From the NCBI GenBank assembly GCA_937900575.1, contig CALCEI010000160.1, positions 1-10,749 on the forward strand: a stretch of 10,749 nucleotides of DNA, in the 5' to 3' direction. Below, piece by piece: positions 6,240-10,749 of this stretch. The stretch's first letter is position 1; every line of letters starts with the position of its first letter. The notes under the pieces were generated by a model. It was not told the origin of the DNA. It ran no database searches and worked only from the letters and a program-made list of their open reading frames with translations. The stretch is from an uncultured Clostridia bacterium (GTDB lineage: Bacteria; Bacillota; Clostridia; Christensenellales; UBA1242). A program made the translations under genes and the position numbers.

Positions 6240-6500
6240 ATGAAATATTTGATTATATCTTTCCGAAATCGCAACAGTGTTTATGAATTTGCACAAATCA
6301 TGCGTCATTATGGTGTTTTTGGCACAATCATAAACACACCTTCAAGCATTGGTTCAAGTTGCACTTTAAGTATAAAAACAGATTACGAAAATCTGCAAAA
6401 TTTAAGAAATTTAATATCACGCAACCAAATAAGTGGCTTTTCTGGATTATATTTGGTGGAAAAACTGCCAACACACGAACAAATTAAGCGCATTATGTAA
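6240..6500 (+). CDS. DUF3343 protein, putative sulfur/selenium carrier
   Basis: The 86-residue protein starts with a strand (YLIISF), then a helix with the EFAQIMRHYGV segment, and has the P-x-x-x-x-S-S-C motif (TPSSIGSSCTLSI, residues about 38-50). This is the layout of DUF3343, a family proposed to carry sulfur or selenium on that cysteine and found next to cysteine desulfurases. The family role is a proposal in the field, not proven. The usual glycine after the cysteine is threonine here. A clear AAGAGG site sits before ATG 6240. It diverges from the desulfurase at 6160 with 79 bases between them, so the two are probably partners, although each seems to have its own promoter. Confidence 0.82.
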   Translation: MKYLIISFRNRNSVYEFAQIMRHYGVFGTIINTPSSIGSSCTLSIKTDYENLQNLRNLISRNQISGFSGLYLVEKLPTHEQIKRIM

Positions 6501-6510
6501 CCCCTAAACA

Positions 6511-6539
6511 TTGACTTAATAAAATTTTTTTGCTAATAT
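6511..6539 (+). promoter_or_regulatory. Promoter of the nth-obg-yhbY operon, apparently leaderless
   Basis: TTGACT (6511-6516), exactly 17 bases, TAATAT (6534-6539), with an extended -10 TGC at 6531-6533. Six bases follow, so the predicted transcription start is the A of the ATG at 6546. No Shine-Dalgarno site is present. Confidence 0.7.
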
Positions 6540-6545
6540 AATTTT

Positions 6546-7178
6546 ATGGCAAAAGAAGAAGAAATTTTTAACTATTTAGATGAACTCTACCCTAAGCCAA
6601 AATGTGCTTTAAATTTTTCTTCTAACTATGAACTTCTTGTTGCCGTGGTTTTATCTGCGCAATGCACGGATAAAAGAGTTAACCTTGTAACAGCAGATTT
6701 GTTTAAATTGGCAAAAAATCCACAAACTATGTTGGATTTGGGCGAAGATAAACTTAAAAAAATCATTCGTCCTTGTGGCTTTTATAACAACAAGGCAAAG
6801 GCAATAATTTCTTTAAGCAAAGATTTGATTGCAAAATTTAATGGAAAAGTCCCTTCCACTTTGGAAGAACTTACAACCTTAAAAGGTGTTGGCAGGAAAA
6901 CTGCCAATGTTATGATTGCAACGGCTTTTGGTGGACAAGCAATTGCAGTTGATACACACGTACACAGAATTTCAAAACGTCTTGGGTTAACAAGTAACAG
7001 TTCCACCCCATTTAAGTGTGAACAAGATTTAATGAATCTTGTGCCTTATGAAAAACGAAGCAAATTTCATCATCAAATGATTTGGTTTGGACGTGAACAT
7101 TGCAAGGCAACCAACCCAAAATGTGATACATGCAAACTTAAATCTATTTGTAAATACAAAAATAAAAAGAAGGTATAA
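6546..7178 (+). CDS. nth: Endonuclease III, base-excision repair
   Basis: Endonuclease III removes oxidised pyrimidines from DNA and nicks the strand at the resulting abasic site. The 210-residue protein is full length. The helix-hairpin-helix motif LKGVGRKTANVM (112-123) contains the catalytic lysine Lys118. The catalytic aspartate is Asp136 in VDTHVHR. A 4Fe-4S cluster is bound by Cys186, 193, 196 and 202, in the family spacing C-x6-C-x2-C-x5-C. The basic tail YKNKKKV is short. It is the first gene of an operon: obg begins one base after its stop, and the AAGAAGG ribosome-binding site of obg lies in its last codons. Association with obg is unusual, since obg more often follows the genes for ribosomal proteins L21 and L27. 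Confidence 0.97.
   Translation: MAKEEEIFNYLDELYPKPKCALNFSSNYELLVAVVLSAQCTDKRVNLVTADLFKLAKNPQTMLDLGEDKLKKIIRPCGFYNNKAKAIISLSKDLIAKFNGKVPSTLEELTTLKGVGRKTANVMIATAFGGQAIAVDTHVHRISKRLGLTSNSSTPFKCEQDLMNLVPYEKRSKFHHQMIWFGREHCKATNPKCDTCKLKSICKYKNKKKV
7167..7173 (+). promoter_or_regulatory. Ribosome-binding site of obg inside the nth gene
   Basis: AAGAAGG lies six bases before ATG 7180. It decides the start of obg over longer upstream versions of the frame, which reach back to 7087 but only within nth. Confidence 0.85.
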
Positions 7179-7179
7179 A

Positions 7180-8448
7180 ATGAACGAAGATAAAGTTATC
7201 ATCTCAATAAAATCTGGCAACGGTGGAAGTGGCAAAGTTAGTTTTCATCGTGAAAAATTTGTTGAACGTGGTGGCCCAGACGGTGGTGATGGTGGACATG
7301 GTGGTTCCATCTACTTTGTTGCAGATGCAAACAAAAACACTCTTATAGATTTCCAATATACAAAGAAATTTGAAGCAGAAAATGGTGGCCCAGGTGGTGG
7401 CAAAATGCAAAGTGGCAAAAATGGACAAGATGTCTATATTAAAGTGCCATGTGGAACAGTTATTAAAGATGCAAAAACAAACCAAATTTTAATGGATATG
7501 TACCAAGATGGGCAAGTTTATTTGGCTCTTCCTGGTGGACGTGGTGGCAAAGGAAACAATTTCTTCAAGTCCCCAACAAGACAATCACCAAGGTTCAGTC
7601 AACTTGGTGAAACAACTGATGTCTATAAAGTTGTTTTGGAACTTAAAACCATTGCAGACGTTGCCCTTGTTGGTAAACCAAATGTTGGCAAATCCACTCT
7701 GCTTTCTGTAATTTCAAATGCAAAACCAAAAATTGCAGATTATGAATTTACAACTTTATCCCCTAATTTGGGTGTTGTAAAATTTTATGATGATGCATTT
7801 GTTGTTGCTGATATCCCAGGGCTTATTGATGGTGCAAGCGAAGGTGCAGGTTTAGGTCATGAATTTTTGGCTCACATTGAACGTACACGCTTGGTTGTGC
7901 ATGTTATTGATGCTTCTGGCTATTATGGAAACGATATTGTTGAAGATTATAAGACAATAAACAGCGAACTTAAAAAATACAGTGCAAACTTGGCAAAATT
8001 ACCACAAATTGTGGTGTTTACAAAGTTGGATTTGATTGAAAACATACAAGAAAAAATTGATTATTTCAAATCCAAAGTTAAAGATGACGTAGTTATTGTT
8101 CCAATAAGTTCAATAACAAGGCAAAATGTGGACGAATTGGTTAAAAAAGTTTATGAAAAACTTAAATCACTTCCAAAACCACAACCTTTACCAATTGAAC
8201 AAACCGAACTCATCAAAAAAGATACAACAAGCATCAAAATTGAAATGCTTGAGCCACACGTTTATGAACTTTCTGGTGGCTACTTAAACAACTTGCAACG
8301 TGGCATTGTGTTTAATGATACACAATCTCTTGCCTACTTCCAAATGCGCCTTCAAAAAGACGGCATTATGGATAAACTAAAAGAATCAGGTATGGTTGAT
8401 GGCGATACATTGGTGCTTGGTGCACTTCAATACGAAATTTATTTTTAG
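7180..8448 (+). CDS. obg: Obg/CgtA GTPase
   Basis: Obg is an essential GTPase that binds the large ribosomal subunit during its maturation and links it to growth and stress signals. The 422-residue protein has all three domains. The glycine-rich Obg fold covers 1 to about 158 (NGGSGKVSFHREKF, GGPDGGDGGHGGS, LPGGRGGKGN). The G domain covers about 159-330, with G1 GKPNVGKS (165-172), the switch I threonines in FTTLSPNLG, G3 DIPG (211-214) and G4 TKLD (281-284, where NKxD is usual but TKxD is a tolerated variant). The C-terminal OCT domain covers about 350-422 (VYELSGGYL onward). The start is ATG 7180, set by the ribosome-binding site. yhbY follows after 8 bases, a common arrangement in Bacillota, but nadD, which often follows, is absent. 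Confidence 0.97.
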   Translation: MNEDKVIISIKSGNGGSGKVSFHREKFVERGGPDGGDGGHGGSIYFVADANKNTLIDFQYTKKFEAENGGPGGGKMQSGKNGQDVYIKVPCGTVIKDAKTNQILMDMYQDGQVYLALPGGRGGKGNNFFKSPTRQSPRFSQLGETTDVYKVVLELKTIADVALVGKPNVGKSTLLSVISNAKPKIADYEFTTLSPNLGVVKFYDDAFVVADIPGLIDGASEGAGLGHEFLAHIERTRLVVHVIDASGYYGNDIVEDYKTINSELKKYSANLAKLPQIVVFTKLDLIENIQEKIDYFKSKVKDDVVIVPISSITRQNVDELVKKVYEKLKSLPKPQPLPIEQTELIKKDTTSIKIEMLEPHVYELSGGYLNNLQRGIVFNDTQSLAYFQMRLQKDGIMDKLKESGMVDGDTLVLGALQYEIYF

Positions 8449-8451
8449 GAG
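8447..8451 (+). promoter_or_regulatory. Ribosome-binding site of yhbY overlapping the obg stop
   Basis: AGGAG uses the last two bases of the obg TAG stop codon and lies five bases before ATG 8457, implying coupled translation. Confidence 0.85.
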
Positions 8452-8456
8452 TTAAA

Positions 8457-8750
8457 ATGATTACAAAAAAACAAAGAATTGAATTAAGAAGCAAGGCAAG
8501 TTTAATTAAACCTGTTGTTATGGTTGGCAAAGATGGATTTACAGAAAACGTGCTTAAGCAAATTGAAGAAGAATTGTTTAACCACGAACTTATTAAAATT
8601 GCCTTGTTGGATACAGCAAGCATGCCAAGTGAATTTGATTTAGCAAGTGTTGCAACTCAACTCGGCGCAGAAGTTGTTACAACTATTGGCAAAAAAATTG
8701 TGTTGTATAAACATAGCGAAAAGAAAAATATTAAGCACGTTCTTGCTTAA
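8457..8750 (+). CDS. yhbY: YhbY-family ribosome-assembly RNA-binding protein
   Basis: This 97-residue single CRM-domain protein binds RNA and is associated with the maturing 50S subunit in bacteria. The basic start KKQRIELRSKAS and the signature MVGKDGFTENVL (GKDG at 24-27, the G-x-x-G RNA-binding loop) are family hallmarks, followed by HELIKIALL. The length is normal. It is the last gene of the nth-obg-yhbY operon, and its pairing with obg fits a common role in large-subunit assembly. Its last codons and stop lie inside the stem of a strong terminator hairpin, so the ending KNIKHVLA is shaped by the hairpin. Confidence 0.94.
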   Translation: MITKKQRIELRSKASLIKPVVMVGKDGFTENVLKQIEEELFNHELIKIALLDTASMPSEFDLASVATQLGAEVVTTIGKKIVLYKHSEKKNIKHVLA

Positions 8751-8758
8751 TATTTTTT
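8724..8758. terminator. Bidirectional Rho-independent terminator
   Basis: A perfect 14-pair stem has its left arm at 8724-8737, a six-base loop CGTTCT, and its right arm at 8744-8757. The core pairs are TTAAGCA with TGCTTAA. On the plus strand it ends in a run of six T (8753-8758). On the minus strand the left arm gives five T followed by CTTTTC. It can therefore end both the nth-obg-yhbY transcript and the convergent gene at 9215-8757, which stop six bases apart. Confidence 0.9.
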
Positions 8759-9215
8759 ATTCTACCCTAACATAATTTTTAATTGGAAAATCGGTTGACG
8801 ATTCTTCTTTTTTTTCTTGCTCTTTCTTCTTAACTTTAAAAAGAGAATCCAAATTAAACAAATTTTTGTTTGATAAAACCGTTTGAAGAATCTTGGAAAA
8901 ATCAAAATTTTCACCACCAGAAAAATTACCCAAACTTTGTAAAATTGAAGAAAAATTGCTGTTTTTACCCAAAAATTGCGTTAAAAATGGCAAAATGCGA
9001 GCAAAATTGAAATTGCAACACGGATTTTTTGGTTGTGGTGGTTTTGGCAAACAATCACAATTTCCTTTCTTAAAACCATTGTTTATGTAAAAATTTGGCA
9101 TACAATCGTATGGCTCACTAAACACAACTTTTTGCGTTTGTTTTTTGTTTTCGCACCCCATAACACATGCGTTAGGTTCTGGAAAAAGTGCAAAACGGCT
9201 ATCTTCATTTTCCAT
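8757..9215 (-). CDS. Cysteine-rich protein of unknown function
   Basis: I do not recognise this protein. From ATG 9215 it has 152 residues; a TTG at 9239 would add eight. The first half is rich in cysteine (17, 21, 38, 53, 55, 66, 67) with CDC and CC pairs and a proline-rich PKPPQPKNPCC at about 57-67, suggesting metal binding or disulfide cross-linking. The middle is hydrophobic and helical (ILPFLTQFLG), followed by two similar units, FSSILQSLGNF and FSKILQTVLSN, about 20 residues apart. The end is highly charged (KVKKKEQEKKEESS). There is no signal peptide or clear membrane helix. It diverges from the 93-residue protein and protease operon with a 76-base gap, and ends at the shared terminator. 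A structural or cross-linked protein is one possibility, but only a guess. Confidence 0.7.
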   Translation of the reverse strand: MENEDSRFALFPEPNACVMGCENKKQTQKVVFSEPYDCMPNFYINNGFKKGNCDCLPKPPQPKNPCCNFNFARILPFLTQFLGKNSNFSSILQSLGNFSGGENFDFSKILQTVLSNKNLFNLDSLFKVKKKEQEKKEESSTDFPIKNYVRVE

Positions 9216-9221
9216 AACATT

Positions 9222-9250
9222 ACTTATGCAACAAAACAAAAATATGTAAC
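9222..9250 (-). promoter_or_regulatory. Possible promoter of the cysteine-rich protein gene
   Basis: On the minus strand TGC precedes ATAAGT (9227-9222), and the ATG at 9215 follows after exactly six bases. GTTACA lies 17 bases upstream (9250-9245). The -10 match is poor, but the spacing and the string TTTGTTGCATAA match the hydrolase upstream region. No Shine-Dalgarno site is present. Confidence 0.35.
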
Positions 9251-9254
9251 CTTA

Positions 9255-9285
9255 AACTTAAAAATTTCATACATATTGTAAGGAG
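9255..9285 (+). promoter_or_regulatory. Leader of the 93-residue protein gene with shared upstream element
   Basis: AACTTAAAAATTT (9255-9267), two bases, then TACATAT (9270-9276), then the Shine-Dalgarno site AAGGAG (9280-9285) six bases before ATG 9292. The first two blocks match those upstream of DUF3343 at 6200-6220. Confidence 0.4.
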
Positions 9286-9291
9286 TAAATT

Positions 9292-9573
9292 ATGCCAAGA
9301 GATTTTAAAACATTTGCAAAAGAAAACAAAAAGGTTATGGAAGAAAATGCTGAAAAATCTAGTTCACTTCAAGAGTTAATTGACAAATATAAAAACATGG
9401 ATTCCAGCGAATTGATGAGCAATTTGCTTGGTGAAGCAAGTAGACTTAAAAGCGAAGGCAAGTTAAATGCCGATGCTCTATCCAATTTAAAAAACACCTT
9501 GACACCATTTTTAAACAGCAATCAAATTGAAATGTTAAATTCTCTTATTAATGCAATAAATGAACAAAAATAA
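9292..9573 (+). CDS. Small helical protein in operon with a protease
   Basis: This 93-residue soluble protein has no cysteine and no signal peptide. It is highly charged at the start (KTFAKENKKVMEENAEKS) and looks wholly helical. Residues about 40-91 form a compact unit: SNLLGEASRLKSEGKLNADA, then LKNTLTPFLNSNQIEMLNSLINAI. That pattern resembles small conserved proteins of Clostridia with no assigned role, but I cannot name a family. A strong AAGGAG site sets the start. The protease gene begins 14 bases before this one ends and has no ribosome-binding site of its own, so its translation must depend on this gene. A partner, inhibitor or substrate of the protease is plausible, but the sequence does not show which. 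Confidence 0.8.
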   Translation: MPRDFKTFAKENKKVMEENAEKSSSLQELIDKYKNMDSSELMSNLLGEASRLKSEGKLNADALSNLKNTLTPFLNSNQIEMLNSLINAINEQK

Positions 9574-10660
9574 AATTAGCCCTGCTTTGATTAACAAGGT
9601 AAGCACCCAATCCACACAAAAACAAGCCGTTTTTGTGGATTGTTTAAACTATTATAAAACCTGCAAATTTTTGTGGCAACACAACGTAAATTTTAAGCAA
9701 TATCCGTTCATTAATTGTCTTAAAATTGATGTTGACACACCAGAAATTGTTTCTCTTTCAAACGAAAAAAACATAAATTATCTTTACGAAAATCAACGTG
9801 TTAATATAGAATTTACGGGCAAAACAAACATAAATTTGCAAAAATTAACGCAAAACAAGTTTTTGGGACGTGGTCAAACCATTTGTTTTATTGATACAGG
9901 CATCTTTCCACATGCCGATTTTTTGTTCCCCAAAAATCGAATTAAAAAATTTATTGATTTAACAAACCAAAAATCTTTTCCTTACGACGATAACGGCCAT
10001 GGCACGTTTGTTGCCGGCATAGCCTGTTCTTGTGGCATACTTAACAAACAAAACATGGGTTACGCCCCAGAAGCCGACATCGTTTCAATCAAAGCACTTA
10101 ACACAGATGGAACAAGCGATAGCAATAAAATTCTGGACGCAATGCAATGGGTTTATGAAAATTACAAAAAATATAACATTTCAGTTGTCTGTATGAGTTT
10201 TGGTGCAGATACGCTTAACTCTTCTGACCCATTAAGTAAAGGCGCAGAAGCATTGTGGAAAAAAGGCCTTGTTGTTGTGGCTGCAGCCGGCAACAGTGGT
10301 CCAGCAAAAAACACAATTAAATCCCCTGGAAACAACCCAAACATTATCACGGTTGGTGCATTAGATGTAAGTACTCTATCCGTAGCATCTTTTTCAAGCC
10401 GTGGGCCTACAATTTACGGTCACAAACCAGATTTGTTGGCTCCTGCCGTAAACATCACTTCTTGCAACAACCTTGGCGAATTTTATACCGAAATGAGTGG
10501 CACAAGTGTTGCCACACCAATTGTTGCCGGAATATGTGCAGACATAAAATGTAGATGGCCAGAAATGAAAAATTATCAAATTAAAGAATTTCTTATGCAA
10601 AATTGCAAAAAAATTACAGGCGACACAGATATTGAAGGCGCAGGTTACATTTCTTTTTAA
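9560..10660 (+). CDS. Subtilisin-family (S8) serine protease without signal peptide
   Basis: A 366-residue protease with all catalytic residues in place: Asp112 in FIDTGIFPHADF, His147 in DDNGHGTFVAG, the oxyanion Asn245 in AAAGNSGP, and Ser316 in MSGTSVATP. The substrate-binding segment VVCMSFGA is at 209-216. The N-terminus has no signal peptide or membrane helix, so it is probably intracellular. Residues about 20-100 (YPFINCLKIDV, SLSNEKNINYLYENQRVNI) resemble an I9-like propeptide or inhibitor domain ahead of the catalytic unit. It lacks the large C-terminal jellyroll region of Csp germination proteases. It starts at ATG 9560, overlapping the upstream gene by 14 bases with no Shine-Dalgarno site, so translation is coupled. 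The substrate is unknown. Confidence 0.93.
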   Translation: MNKNKISPALINKVSTQSTQKQAVFVDCLNYYKTCKFLWQHNVNFKQYPFINCLKIDVDTPEIVSLSNEKNINYLYENQRVNIEFTGKTNINLQKLTQNKFLGRGQTICFIDTGIFPHADFLFPKNRIKKFIDLTNQKSFPYDDNGHGTFVAGIACSCGILNKQNMGYAPEADIVSIKALNTDGTSDSNKILDAMQWVYENYKKYNISVVCMSFGADTLNSSDPLSKGAEALWKKGLVVVAAAGNSGPAKNTIKSPGNNPNIITVGALDVSTLSVASFSSRGPTIYGHKPDLLAPAVNITSCNNLGEFYTEMSGTSVATPIVAGICADIKCRWPEMKNYQIKEFLMQNCKKITGDTDIEGAGYISF

Positions 10661-10666
10661 GTTTGG

Positions 10667-10695
10667 TTGAAATTTAACACAAAATGTGCTAAAAT
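10667..10695 (+). promoter_or_regulatory. Promoter of the terminal ATPase gene, apparently leaderless
   Basis: TTGAAA (10667-10672), exactly 17 bases, TAAAAT (10690-10695) with an extended -10 TGC at 10687-10689. Six T follow, so the predicted transcription start is the A of ATG 10702. The same bases contain a weak hairpin (CACA, AAA, TGTG) before a T run, which could partly terminate the protease transcript. Confidence 0.65.
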
Positions 10696-10701
10696 TTTTT
10701 T

Positions 10702-10749
10702 ATGATTAAATTTGAGCAAGTATATAAAAAATATAGCAAAACGTTTTTT
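10702..10749 (+). CDS. Start of an ABC-type ATPase, cut by the window edge
   Basis: Sixteen codons run to the right edge: MIKFEQVYKKYSKTFF. The pattern M-I-x-F-x-x-V-x-K-x-Y is the usual first strand of ABC transporter ATPases. FtsE, the cell-division ATPase, starts this way, but so do many others, so no gene name is given. A near-consensus promoter ends six bases before the ATG. The Walker A motif lies beyond the window. Confidence 0.55.
   Translation, partial: MIKFEQVYKKYSKTFF

Noticed and set aside
7087..7179. Longer Obg start upstream of ATG 7180
   Set aside because: The extension lies inside nth, has no family similarity, and a strong ribosome-binding site sits directly before 7180.
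9560..10660. Csp-type spore germination protease
   Set aside because: The protein is too short for the jellyroll region of Csp proteases, and no neighbouring germination gene is seen.
1..10749. CRISPR array, tRNA, rRNA or insertion sequence
   Set aside because: No regularly spaced repeats, cloverleaf-like segments, rRNA sequence or transposase frames were seen on either strand; gaps between genes are all short.

Overview
The window is a gene-dense, AT-rich stretch of bacterial chromosome. About a quarter to a third of bases are G or C over most of its length. Short Shine-Dalgarno sites, housekeeping genes typical of Bacillota, a membrane-anchored MurF-type ligase, a TsaB-RimI fusion and a cysteine desulfurase next to a DUF3343 protein all suggest an uncultured member of the Clostridia. 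That placement is inference; no rRNA or other phylogenetic marker was compared. The standard genetic code fits: tryptophan is TGG throughout and stops are mostly TAA.

Layout: bases 1 to about 290 differ sharply from the rest (about 48% GC against about 25% just after the junction). They carry the end of one reading frame and the start of a second, membrane-protein frame, both on the minus strand. The first of these frames is joined in frame to the N-terminus of a D-alanine--D-alanine ligase (497 leftward), so this end is either a contig chimera or a genuine insertion that truncates ddl. Diverging from ddl is an operon of an alpha/beta hydrolase and a MurF-type ligase (544-2737), so cell-wall precursor genes cluster here. 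Next comes a minus-strand operon tsaE then tsaB-rimI (4183-2734), for tRNA t6A37 modification and ribosomal-protein acetylation. Divergent from it is an unrecognised four-helix membrane protein (4270-5058). A cysteine desulfurase on the minus strand (6160-5048) diverges from a DUF3343 putative sulfur/selenium carrier (6240-6500). Then comes an operon of endonuclease III, the Obg GTPase and the YhbY RNA-binding protein (6546-8750), closed by a strong terminator that works in both directions. The right end holds a cysteine-rich protein of unknown function (minus), a divergent operon of a 93-residue helical protein and a complete signal-less subtilisin-family protease (9292-10660), and the first 16 codons of an ABC-type ATPase.

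The most notable regulatory signal is a repeated promoter layout. Several first-in-operon genes (tsaE, nth, the terminal ATPase, and the cysteine desulfurase) have a TTGACA-like box, exactly 17 bases, a -10 box (twice preceded by TGC), and then the start codon at or within a base of the predicted transcription start. They have no Shine-Dalgarno site. The genes DUF3343, obg, yhbY and the 93-residue protein instead have clear Shine-Dalgarno sites. This points to a mixed leaderless/leadered translation strategy. I found no tRNA, rRNA, CRISPR array or insertion sequence, and no gene-free stretch longer than about 125 bases.
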